From positions 11,027,447 through 11,091,446 of the forward strand of contig JASKMD010000003.1 of NCBI GenBank assembly GCA_030144725.1: DNA of 64,000 bases, read 5' to 3'. Of this stretch, positions 41,584 through 52,900 are shown in pieces (position 1 is the first letter of the stretch; each line of letters begins with the position of its first letter). This DNA comes from Haematococcus lacustris (taxonomy: Eukaryota > Chlorophyta > Chlorophyceae > Chlamydomonadales > Haematococcaceae). The notes beneath the pieces are model-generated. The model was not told the DNA's origin. It saw nothing but the letters and a program-made list of their open reading frames with translations, and did no database searches. The position numbers and the translations under genes are program-made.

Positions 41584-44062
41584 GTCGGCAACTGACAGTG
41601 GCTGGTGGGGCCTTGATGCTTTGTGATGTTTCATGCATGCCACGGTGTCGGCTGTGGCTATGCTAGAACACCCAGGAGCGGTGACACCAACAAGACATGC
41701 GTGGCTGGCCAGACTAGACAGCGTCAACACTTGCATCATCCTTGATGGCAGCAGCTTTGTCACCACACACGTTGAGCCTGCCCTGACACCATGCCTAACA
41801 GTAGTGGCCAGGCAAGGTCGGGTGTGTAGCTTATGGTTTGTAGCTAAGACTGCCTTTTCAGGTGTTGAGGCTGATGTTGCAGTGGCTAGGAGATGTCAAG
41901 GCCTAAGACGGGGGTGGGGGGAGGGAGGAGGAGGGATGGTGGTGAAAGGTTTGGCAGCTAAGGCCCATGTAGCTGAGGACCTCAACGATGATAATGATAA
42001 TGTCACATGGGCAGCTGTTGTGCATTGCATTAATGTTGTTGTTGCACCTGCCGCTGATACTGTTTGTGTCGCTCCCCCTCTTGCCCTTGGTGCCCCTGCT
42101 GCTGCTAGGTAGCTACGGGTGTTGGGTGCTGGTTCTGGTCCCTAACCCATCTCCAATCCAACCACCAACCATCACCTTATCCCTAACCCATGTCCCCACC
42201 CCTATCCCTACCCTACCCCTACCCTCAAGCCTACCACTAACCTACTACCTTCTCCCTTGCAGGCCTGTGGCTTGTTGTACGATAGGAACACACTGTTACC
42301 TGTACAACAAGCGGCGCGATAGCAAGGCAATGAAAGAAAAAGAAAGAAAGAAAGAAAACTACTCCGGTACAAACCGGCGTGCATCAAGGGAGGAGCTTCC
42401 GCCTGTGGCGCGGCCTGCTCCCACCTCCAAACGTTGGACACAGGCTGGACATGTCCCCACCAAGCTGCCCTAGCTGTAGCCACAGACCACAGCTAGCACC
42501 CAAGGCAAACAAAGAGGCATGAGAGGAGCAAAGACTAGTGCACTCGGCAGCTGGCCTTATCTCTTCTCCTCGTTGACAAGAGCAATTCCAGCCTTGTCCG
42601 CCGGATGTCGCACTATAAGCTGAAGTTCAGGCTCCAAAAGTCCAAACTTCAGCTGTTAGCCAACGTCCCGCGTTGAGGTAGCTCTGCTCCCTCCTTGACG
42701 ACGCCAGCAACTCCACAACAGCTCGATGACCCGCAACGGTCGTGTGCGGCACCCGGACCTCATTTGTATTCCGCTGGACAAAGCGGTGCCCGTGCAAGCC
42801 TGGGAAGGCTGTCCCGTTGCATCCCAATTTATATACCGCTGGGTGCGGTGGTGAGGTAGCTTAGCCAATCCGTGCGACCGAAGTCAACGCGGATTGTTAC
42901 CAGGGCCACCGCGTGGAGGTGCCTCACCGCCAGCCCCGCAAGGCAATGTGATGTGTCCTGGCCATGCTGGTGTTGGACTGCTGTTGATCAAGCCAGGGCT
43001 AGGCCGCAGTGGTGGGTGCTCAATTTGATGCTCACTCTCATGCAGCGAATGGGATGATGCAGGGTGACTGTAACGTGCGGGGACGCAACGTCAGATGACC
43101 TTTTGACACAAGCTCGAAGGCCGGTCCAGTCGAGGCGGTGACTTCCGACTAGGGTGTTGGGTTACAGCGGTGTGTTGCGAGAATGGCTAGAGCTTAGAAC
43201 GGGGCTCCCTGGGATCGAACCAGTTGTACTTGCGAACGCAATGTCGCTAGTCTTTAACCTGCCAAATCTCACACTACACGTGTAACCCGCGTCCCGCGAC
43301 GGCTCGCATTCACGAGACAGCCCAGACGACGCGAAGCGGCAATCTCTTCCAGAGGTGCGCACTTTACATTCCTCCCCCTCCAAAGGGGCTTCCGTTCCGC
43401 CACGGGTAAAACCACGTGACTCGCATTGCCTACAGCATGCTGATTTAGCTACTGGGCAACCCAAAGGGCGCACCAGGTCATAGCTTAGGGAGCGGTCAAA
43501 GACCATCGTGCCGACTAGACACTCCTAATGTTGTGGCTGGACGTTGTGGCTGGACGATGTGCCCTACACGCTGGTGGTGGCTGTTGTTAAGATGGTGCTG
43601 GCGGGCGTGTTAAGCAAGCTGTGCTAGTTCGTGGGGATAAAGTTGACTTTGTATAGCAAAGCTGTACCAGCGAGTAACAAAGCGCCTGGCCATTATCATG
43701 TCCTTATCACAGGGTCGATGCCATGCTTCTTATGGTCATGCTAGCGGCCAGTTTAGGGCAGCCCCAGGCTCACGTATAAGGCCTGCCGGCTGCCCATTAC
43801 ATATCTGAGGTGTGCATAACACAGACTTATGCCCTTGTCCAATTTAACCTCACAGACTATGGGCCGCTGCTGCTGAAGGAAATCTACAGGCTAGGGATGC
43901 ACGCCAGCATCCTCCCCCCTCCGCATGTGGCCAGGGAAGCGGCGTAGCTTGTCAAACTGTCACATCTGTGAAGAGAGAGCCGTGAAAAGTATACAAAACT
44001 TGCCGTATGTTTGCGCCTGCACACGTCGGAAACATCGCCGCTCTGCGCTCCGCTACGGTGCC
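41584..44062. other. Gene-free stretch between F-box gene and RNA-processing gene
   Basis: 41584-42150 matches the 3' flank of the pseudogene at 22409. About 42262-42312 can form a stem between 'ggcttgttgtac' and 'gtacaacaagc'. 42330-42356 is A/G-rich. On the minus strand, 'tatataaattggg' near 42825-42838 looks like a TATA box, but no convincing gene follows. About 43190-43270 on the minus strand holds a B-box-like 'ggttcgatccc' followed by 'gccccgttctaagc', resembling the tRNA-like stretch at 25385-25480. About 43530-43760 parallels 25200-25360. Confidence 0.45.
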
Positions 44063-46921
44063 ATGGCTAGCAGCAGCGTAGGCCCTGAGAGCACCCGCGG
44101 CGTCGTTCTGCTGATCGGTGCGCCAGGCGTCGGCAAGACATGCCTTGGCAAGGCGATGGTGGCGCAGCAGGCCGAGAAGGGCGGCAGTGGCGGTGCGCCG
44201 CTCTTTTTTAGCGTCGGCGAGAGGCTCCGAGCCGATGGGCTGCTAGCCAAGCACGTCGCACCCGACGAGCGAGATGCGTGGGCCGAGACGATGCGCACCA
44301 CCGCGCGGGACCTAATCAGTCGGCAACTGCACACGCTCGGCCAGCGGTGGGCTGTCAAGGCAGGGCACGCGACCGCACCAGCACGCGAGATTAAGCGCCA
44401 GTCTTGTACTGCAACCACTTGGGCCACTCTCTGGGCTGCGACCTCGAGCGCTGCTAGGCTTCGTGTGGTGCTGCAGGGTGCTGGTATTGGAGGCGGTGAA
44501 GGACAGGGAGGGCGCTGATGACCTGGCCAAGCTGCTGGATCAGCATAGTGTGCCTCTGCTGCAGGTGCGCAAGCCCTCCCTCCCACGCATGCCTGACAGT
44601 GAGGCTGGCACAGGAGCAGCTCCACTAGCTAGGGAGGAAGCTGCATGCACACTGTGCTTAGCAGTCACTCAAGCAGCCCACAGCTGGTGTGACAGAAAAC
44701 TGTCAACCGCCAGCCACCTTATCACTGCTGTCATAGGGTCCTATAGGTTCCAGCAGCTGCTCCAGCTGTCACAACGTATGTCACAACTCTTACGGTGTCC
44801 AGCCAATCTCGCTCGTATACATGTTAGCAGCAGCAGGGCATAAGAGCAAACAGAGCTTCCTTAAAGACAGACTGTCCCCCTCTATCCTGCCACTTTCTGC
44901 ATCAAGTGCTTTGCTGTACGAGTCCCTGCTCCTCAATGCTTTTCCCTTGGAGATGATCAAGCTGCGCTGATTTGCTTGCAAACATGCTAAGCTGAGTTGC
45001 TTGCACACTGCTATTTAGCAACTGGTTCCTCTGCATGTTGCATGGTGTATGACTGATGCAGTGATTGGTATGACTGTGCAGTGGTCGGTTGCAGAGGCAG
45101 TGGGTGGGCTGGTGGTTAAGGTTGGCCGCCTGCCCACTCCCTTCATGCCCACCCTCAGGTGCTGTACCTGCCTTATGACGTGTCGTCTGCTGTGGCAACC
45201 TGGGGCATCAGGGTGTCCCAGCAGCGTGACGCAGAGCACCAGGTGGCTGAGCGCCAGGCCAAGTGGCAGCGGGCTGCAGGCTGGCTGCTGGAGCTGTACT
45301 CCAGCCTGGGCTGCTTGGCAGAGGTCAGCCTCCTAGACACGAAGGGCAGATCGATGCAGCAGCAAGCCCTGGCAGCTCTGGGCTATGCCGCCCCTGCCCC
45401 TGCTTGCAGCTGGCTGGAGGCAGCAGGCTGGGCACCACTAGGCAGGTGGATGAAGAGCAGTGACACCAGCAGCAGTAGCAGCAGCAGCAGCGCCAGAGGT
45501 GGAAGCAGCTGGTCTATGATGAGGAGGTTTGCAGTGAGTCGCAGTTCAATGCCACAGACCTGGCCTGACCTGGCCATCACCCCGCTGCAGCCAGTGACCA
45601 GCTGTCGCCTGGTGAGCTGCAGCAGGGCCAGGGCGGCAGTGCTGGCTGAGGCTGAGGCCTTCACAGGGCTGCACCCGCTGCCCCTGCCAGTGCCCAGCCG
45701 CAGCGTGACCTGCAGTGCGGATGCCCGCTGGCTGGCCTACCCTGGTCGCTACCTTGCTGCCCTGAAGGCTGACGGTGTGCGCCACCTGCTCATCACCACA
45801 GCCACAGGCCAGCCATTCCTGCTCAACAGGGCAGGGGCGCTGTACGCCTACCCAATGCAGACTGCCCCTTCGCAACCAGCAGCAGCTGGGCAGGAGGGAG
45901 AAATGGGCGGCAAGGCGGAGCTGGAGGGGGAGGAGCAAGAGGAGCAGCAAGCAGCCAGTGCAAGGCAGATTGCATTAGAGGAGCAGCTGCAGCAGCTCAG
46001 CCTGCAGGGAAGCGGGGCAGCGGAAGGTCAGGTGGCACCATCTAGGGCCTGTGATGTTGCAGCCCTCCCTCCCGCTGCCCCGCCCCCTTGTGGCCTGCCC
46101 TCCTGCACGGTGCTTGATGGCGAGCTGGTGCTGCATGGTGGCGGTGCCCAGCCCCTGTTCCTGGTGTTTGACGCGCTGTGTGTTGCCGGCAGCCCGGTGT
46201 GGCAGCTGCCCCTCACAGCCCGCCTGCAGCACCTGGACAGCCTGGGCCTGACCACAGCCAGTGAGGCAGTCATGGGCCAGGCAGCAGCATCTGTGTTCAC
46301 ACCTCCACCAGCCCTGCAGGTCCCCCTTGCTGCCACTGCAGCCACCTCACCAGCAGCCACAGCAGCAGCCCCGCCACCAGGCTTTGTGAAGCAGCAGCAG
46401 GGGCCCCCTAGGGGTCAGGACACAGTGCTGGTGCTGCGCAAGCCTTGCTTCCCCGTCAACCCCTCAGGCCTGCTGCAGCTGGAGGCGGCTGCTGAGTGCT
46501 GCGGCTTCCCTGCTGATGGGGTGGTGTTCTCCCCCTGCGCCATGAGCAGTGTGCTGGGCCAGGCGGAGCTGCTGCTCAAGTGGCAGCCACCTGGCTGTGT
46601 TGGGGTGGACGTGCTGAGCAGCCACGCCCGCAGCCTGCCGCAGCCCTCCTTGGAGGCACCTGGTGCTCTGGTGTGTGAGTTCATGCAGCGACAGGTGCAG
46701 GTGGAGGAGGTCAGCCGTGTCATTGTCAACAGATATGGCAAGCAGCGGCGTGGCAAGCAGCAGGTCGCAGCGTCACAGCCCCCAACCACCATAGTATTGG
46801 AAAAGCAGGCCTGGATGCTTCGCTCTGTTCGCTTTGACAAGGTGATGGGCAATGGCCCAGAAGCTGTGAAGCGGCTGACTCAGCAGACCTGTCTGCCCTG
46901 GTCAGAGTTGGTGCTAGCAGT

Positions 46922-46962
<41 letters not shown>

Positions 46963-48572
46963 CCGCCCCATCACCCTCTGGGCTCAACTCTCCAACTCTG
47001 CAGTCCAGCCCTGTCCTACCCACTTCTGACCTTGTGCCCGCTACCCCCACCAGCCCTCATCCGGCCCGACTGCTGCCCTTCCCTCAGCTCCACGCCCTGG
47101 CCCTGGCGGCGGTGCAGTGCGGGTCAGTGGAGGTGAGCAGCGACCCTGACACGGGGCTGCAGGTCTTCAACTACCTGGCAGCAGCCAGCCCAGGCAGCAG
47201 CCAGGCAGAGCAGCTGTGCCGCGGCCTGGTCCTGCACCAGGACTCACAAACCCTGGTGGCCACACCCTTCCCACGCTTTGCTGCCGAGCAGCAGCTGGAC
47301 TCCTCACACGCCCCACGCAGTGTGCTCAGGGAAGCTGCAACAGCCATAGCAGCACCCCCTGCTGGCCAGCCTTCCTCAGTGCGAGCTGCAGTCAAGGTGG
47401 ATGGCTCCCTGGTCATCGCCTTCCTGTGGCAGGGCCAGGTGTATGCCTGCACGCGGCGCCGCATGACCTCTGAGCAGGCCGTGTGGGCGCAGGGGCAGCT
47501 GCGGGCCAACCCAACCTTTGTGGCGCACGCCCAGCCCGGGTGGACCTACCTGTTTGAGGCTGTGTATGCGGCCAACACACACGTCATCAGCTACCCCTTC
47601 CAGGGCCTGGTGCTGCTGGACGCCATCTGCCCAGCGGGCCTGAGCCTGGCCTCAGGGGCAGCCAAGCACGCCCTGGCCTCATGCCTGGGCACTCTGGCAG
47701 CACCAGAGCTGCAGCTGCAGCAGGCTGAGGAGCTGGGCAGCTGGCTGCAGGCTGGCCAAGCCTCCTCCTCCTCCACCTCCACCCCAAACCCCGCCTCGCC
47801 CCATCCTCTTGCATCTCGTCCGCTCTCCTCCTCTCTCTTCTCCTTTGCAATTTCCTCCTCCCCCACCTCCCCACTCCACACCCCATCACACCCGCCTGCA
47901 TCAGAGGGCTGGGTGGTGACCCTGGGCAGCAGTTGCCAGCGCATCAAGTTGGTGCACGACAGCTTCAAGCGCGCTCACTATGAGGCGCAGCTGCTGCACC
48001 CGCTGTGTGTGTGGGACAGTGTCAGGCAGGGGGCCAGCCGCGACCAGCTGCTGCCGCCCTGGATGCCTAGCCACCGCAGGGCCGAGGCAGAGGCTGTGCT
48101 GGTGGCCCTGCACCGCAGCTTTGATGAGGTGCGGCTGCAGCACTGTGCTAAGGAGCAAGCAGCAGCTGCCAAGGCGCATGGAGGCCGAGAGCAGCAGCCC
48201 CTAGGCATGTACTACAGCAAGGAGCAAGCCTTACGCCCAGAAGTCGTTGCCACCCCTCACCTCCGTGCCCAGCTCCTGGACTTGGTGCGACCGGCTCATG
48301 ACGGCAGTGGCCTGCCTGGCTACCAGCCCTCACCTGCAATGGCTCAGACCTTTGCCAAAGCCTGGCCAAAGGGGCCGCTGGCGGGTCGCCTGGCGCCTGG
48401 GCCTGAGCCGGCCTGCGCTGTCATCCAGACGCCGCACCTGTTTGAGCTCGTCCTGGCCGCGCTGGGTGGCTCCTCAGCTGTGAAGGCCATGTCGGTGGAC
48501 ATGGTGCCGGTTGGTGCGCGGCTGGCCGGGCCTCGTGGCGGCCGTGGAGCAAAGCAAGGAGACGACTCGTAA
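44063..48572 (+). CDS. Kinase-like / mRNA guanylyltransferase-like / T4 RNA ligase 1-like fusion protein
   Basis: Three exons, 44063-44346, 44477-44564 and 45159-48572, join in frame across GT-AG introns to give 1261 residues. The N-terminus has a P-loop, LLIGAPGVGKT, then FFSVGERLRADG, as in adenylate-kinase-type NMP kinases; the sheet strand VLVLEAVKD and VLYLPYD cross the exon joints. The middle is a nucleotidyltransferase: motif I KADGVR (Lys about 327), FLLNRAGALYAY, TVLDGELVL, FLVFDALCV, PADGVVFSP and LLKWQP, the order seen in mRNA-capping guanylyltransferases. After a poly-Gln run (46920-46960) comes a second nucleotidyltransferase: CRGLVLHQD, VATPFPRF, motif I KVDGSL (Lys about 870), EAVYAANTHVISY, LVLLDA and EGWVVT...RIKLV, the T4 Rnl1 pattern. 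Both lysines that would take the nucleotide are present. Likely work: RNA 5'-end phosphorylation or capping plus ligation. The cellular pathway is inference. Confidence 0.8.
46920..46960 (+). repeat. CAG repeat (poly-Gln) between the two transferase domains
   Basis: An in-frame CAG run coding about 11-13 glutamines. It lies in a low-complexity Ser/Pro linker between the guanylyltransferase-like and RNA-ligase-like domains. Confidence 0.9.
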
Positions 48573-49999
48573 TAGACGTTGCGAATCACCAGCTTACTAC
48601 GATGACGATGATGACTACTATGATGAGCCCTGCTATGGCTACCGCGGTTATGGGAGCAGGTAAAGCGCTGCAGCTGAGCACGACCTGATATGGGCTGCTC
48701 CGCTGGCAGTTACGAATATGAAAGTCATGCCAGGTGTGAAAAGGTTTCTGATGGTCGTTGACAGGGCTGGTCACTAGCTGGCCGCAGGTTGTTGCTGTAG
48801 TCGCTCACATCGTCAGTACGCACAGATACAATTCGCACAGATACAATACGCACAGATACAATACGCACAGATGCAATACGCACAGATACAAGCATAGCGC
48901 ACTGTCCGTCACAGTCCAATCGGGGCACAAGGTCAACATTGGACTGCCTTTGTGCAACTGATGTGCATACCTCATGCACCTCCTCCACTTCCCACATCTT
49001 GCCATTACCTCTATCTTGCCATTACCTTTGAATCTCCTCAGATCACATTCCACGCTTGTGAGAGTCTACACACCGCAATGCTCTCTACTTGTTGCAAGCA
49101 CACGTCATGCCAAGAACCAGGCAGTAACAACAGCACAAACTGTATAAGAAACCAGGCTTGCACACAGGCCACAGGGTGAAACCTGCGGCTCTTAGCTAAG
49201 CTCTCGGTGCAAGTTGTACCACTGAAAGTGTGAGGTGTGAGGTGTGAGGTATAAGGCACCACAGCAGGACCTGGGTTTGAAGAAAACCAGGTCAGGTGAA
49301 GAAAACCGAGAAAACCTGGATGTGAAGGAAACCAGGTCAGGCGTGAGCACCCACAGGTAGGGTGGCACAAGCAACAGGTTCAGGGCAGCGGACTGTGAAC
49401 CAGAGACACAATAGTTGCGTGGCCATGTGGTCTGCCTTTTGAACCTGTAATCATGCAGCCAGATCATGGCCCACATGTAGACTTCCTGACATCCACTGTG
49501 ACTACGCCCTACTTCATGGCAGCTGATGCTCCTCAGAGAGGGCTTGTACACCTCCCCCCCTCTCCACACACGGCCCCCTGCACCCAGGATTGGTGGGGGT
49601 CAGCAGCAGCATGGCCGAGGGGGAAGGGGGCAGAGAAAAGGCTGGTGCAGTGTCTGGTGCAGGCATCGGAGACTTTCCAGCTTCCATAATGCGTTGGTTG
49701 TTGTGGTGGACTATGCTAGCCATGACAGAAGGAGTGCACCACAAGCAGTAGGCCCCATTGCAGTGACAGTTGTACAAGCACATCATTGTATAGGAAATGT
49801 ACACGGACGGTGTTGTTGTTAAATACCAAAGCTACGGGAGCGGGGTGGGAGGGTTAGGGAGGCGACGGGCGACAGAATAGAAAGCTTATTCTTGCCTAGG
49901 TGCCCATGCAAATGCTCTGAAACATTGTCGATTTGTGATTTTGAAGTGCCAGCTCGTCGAACTGGGGTGCGCGGGTGGAACCTGCAGCTGACGGCTGCA
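48573..49999. other. Gene-free stretch between the fusion gene and NUP155
   Basis: Contains the presumed 3' end of the fusion gene and the promoter of NUP155; no TATA or terminator is evident. 48595-48663 could encode a short Tyr/Asp-rich tail followed by TAA, but no normal-length intron links it to the upstream frame. 49215-49345 has 'gtgaggt' repeats and two 'gaaaaccaggtcaggtg'-type units. Confidence 0.45.
48819..48893 (+). repeat. 15-bp tandem repeat (cgcacagatacaata)
   Basis: Five units of 15 bp with single-base differences, in the intergenic region between the fusion gene and NUP155. Confidence 0.9.
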
Positions 50000-52900
50000 A
50001 TGGCCGACCTGCCGCCGCTCCAGTGGGCCGGCGATGTTTTGAGGAACGGAATAGGTCCTGGCCGCGCCACCGCGGGAGCCAGTGCCGGCAGGGATGCGCT
50101 GTCCAGTGAGGCGCTGGCTGAAGCATTAAGGCACGTCAAGCAAGTCGTGGGCGATGCCCGGCGCGATGCAGACCTCTATGACCTGCTGGCTGGCACCCGG
50201 CGCGAGGAGACCTACCAGCCATACTTCTCTGGGGTGCGTCGCGCTACTGGCGTGCTGCAGGTTTGCCCATCCAAACAAACTCGAGTCAACCCACATTGCT
50301 CGCAGTGGCCGGGCCTCCTACGCCCACTGTCTCCTACCATCTACGACCTGCCTGCAATGATTCAAGAGAAATACCGGACGTGCCAGACGATGTGCTTTTG
50401 TGGGGTGTTCCCGCAAATCAACCGGGCGTGGGCCTCCATCGACAACTCCCTGTTCCTGTGGCGCTACGACAGGAGGTATAGCCGATCTGGGTCGCCCCAT
50501 TTCAGGATCACAGCCCCAGCAAGGGCCGCAGATGGCTCTCTGACTGCAGCAGTGGGAGGCACAGCACCCTGCACAGCCCCACGGCAAGGCAGTGGCTGCA
50601 GGGAGGGCATTGGCAGCGTCCTCCTAGCACTGCCATGGATTAGTGGGTGTAGTAGGGGCATGGCCCGGCCTGTGGCCCTCCTCTGCTCCCTCAGGCTGAG
50701 TGACAGTGGACTTGGCCGTTTCATCCTCCCCTGAGTGAGGGGAAAGGCACATTAGTGCCCCAAGCTTGCAGGGCGTCAAGTTTATTGCATGACCCTCAGA
50801 ACAGAAGGTACCCAACACAATGACTGACGCTGACTCAGGGCAAGTTGCCCATGGGTTGCGGCGCTGCCCAACTGCTGCCCTGCCCCTGCCCAACTCAAAT
50901 TAGGCCTATGGGCAACAGCACAGAGTATGGTCCAGCTGCAGGCAGTGCAACGCCAGCCAGGTACTTTGACAGCCAGCCCCAGCCTATCAGGGCTGTGAGA
51001 GCCTTAGACAGCTGTATCTTGCCCGCAAGACTGATGGGCTTCCCTGATGGGCTGAACCCAGCTGCCTGTACCAGGCCCAGCCAGCCAGCCGGGTCAACAA
51101 GGGGCGGCAGGGACAGTGGACAGCCTGATCTGGCAAGCGCCAAGCAAAGTGGGGAAGCATGCAGCGGGCAGCAAAGAGCAGCAAGGGTCAACGGGGGGCT
51201 GAGAGTAGGTTGTGCTCTACATGATGTGACGGAGCTCCAAGCAGGAACAACAGGTAGGCAGCAAGCAGCAGCAGGCGACAGCAGCAAGCAGCAGCAAGCA
51301 GCAGCAGCAGGAGACAGGAGCAGGGGTGTGCCCGGGACCCACCGGTCCTGCATGGGCAGCTGGCCCTGTGATAGTGCTCATGAGTCATGATGGACGCAGC
51401 CCAGCTATGTAGCCAACCCAACACGAGGCCCAGCTGCCGCACCTGCTGTGTGTGGGTCAGGCCGAGGCAGGGGCCGACCCTGACAAGTGGCTGCTGCCAC
51501 TGTCGCCCTGGCTGCTCACCCCTCTGGCTGCTCACCCCTCTGGCTGCTCACCCCTCTGGCTGCTCACCCCTCTGGCTGCTCACCCCTCTGGCTGCTCACC
51601 CCTCTGGCTGCTCACCCCTCTGGCTGCTCACCCCTCTGGCTGCTCACCCCTCTGGCTGCTCACCCCTCTGGCTGCTCACCCCTCTGGCTGCTCACCCCTC
51701 TGGCTGCTCACCCCTCTGGCTGCTCACCCCTCTGGCTGCTCACCCCTCTGGCTGCTCACCCCTCTGGCTGCTCACCCCTCTGGCTGCTCACCCCTCTGGC
51801 TGCTCACCCCTCTGGCTGCTCACCCCTCTGGCTGCTCACCCCTCTGGCTGCTCACCCCTCTGGCTGCTCACCCCTCTGGCTGCTCACCCCTCTGGCTGCT
51901 CACCCCTCTGGCTGCTCACCCCTCTGGCTGCTCACCCCTCTGGCTGCTCACCCCTCTGGCTGCTCACCCCTCTGGCTGCTCACCCCTCTGGCTGCTCACC
52001 CCTCTGGCTGCTCACCCCTCTGGCTGCTCACCCCTCTGGCTGCCCACCCCTCTGGCTGCAGCCTGCCACCCAGCCACCCAACCTGCCAGTCAAGTGGGCG
52101 GCTGGGCCAGGCAGCCTGACTACTCGCTGTGCAGTGGCAAGCTGTGTAGCCCTGCTGGTCCCTGAGGAGCCCTGGTCCCTGATGAAGCTAGTCATAGAGG
52201 CCTAGGGCGTTCAGGGAAGGAGGGAGGCAGAGGGGGTGGCTGCCAAACGCACCCCCCAGCCTGTTTGAGCCAGCCCCCCCGCATGTCCTCATTTGCTTTC
52301 CTTTCAGCGTACTCCAGTCCCCTACTCAGCTAGTAGTAGGGAAGTAGATGTGAGCCTAGAAGCAGCTACCCTTAGGGGAGCCAGGCAAGCCAATATGTAA
52401 GCCAACCCTCCATCATGTCCTTACTCTGTTTCCTCCTAGCCTGGGTATGGTCCTTAGGGGGAGGTGAGAGTGACCGGGTGAGGTGTGACCCAGTAAAGTG
52501 TGAGAAAGGCAGAGGCATGTGAGTGATGTGGTGTTGTTGTGGTGGGTGCAGTGGCGACGTGCCAGTGGAGTATGGCGGGGAGGAGCAGGCCATCTGCGCA
52601 GTGGGCCTGGCCCGGCCGCGGCCCGGCGTGTTCCTGGCGGCCATCCAGCACGTCATCGTCCTGTGCACCACCACGGAGGTCAGAGCACCCTCCCCACGCC
52701 CTGGCTGCCACCCCTGCCCCCACAGCTCACCCCTGTGCGGGCCTCTGCTGCTTGTCAAGCTTTGAACTTGAGGTTATAGACCTGGGCCAGTTTGCCAAGT
52801 TGAGTCATGAATCAGGCATCTGGGCACAAGAAAGCTGTCCTAGGCCAATTTGCCAGGTTGAGTTTCAAGGCAGGCAGCTGGGCACACGACAGCTGCCCAG

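Noticed and set aside
42627..42868. Minus-strand frame after a TATA-like sequence
   Set aside because: It is short and matches nothing I recognise, and the downstream sequence lacks a continuing exon; it is noted only in the gene-free entry.
48595..48663. Tyr/Asp-rich extra C-terminal exon for the fusion protein
   Set aside because: The only intron that would link it is about 24 bases and out of frame. The upstream frame already ends cleanly at 48572.
51387..52205. 272-residue frame of Leu-Trp/Ala-His-Pro repeats
   Set aside because: It is the 16-bp satellite inside NUP155 intron 1. Three overlapping frames are equally open.
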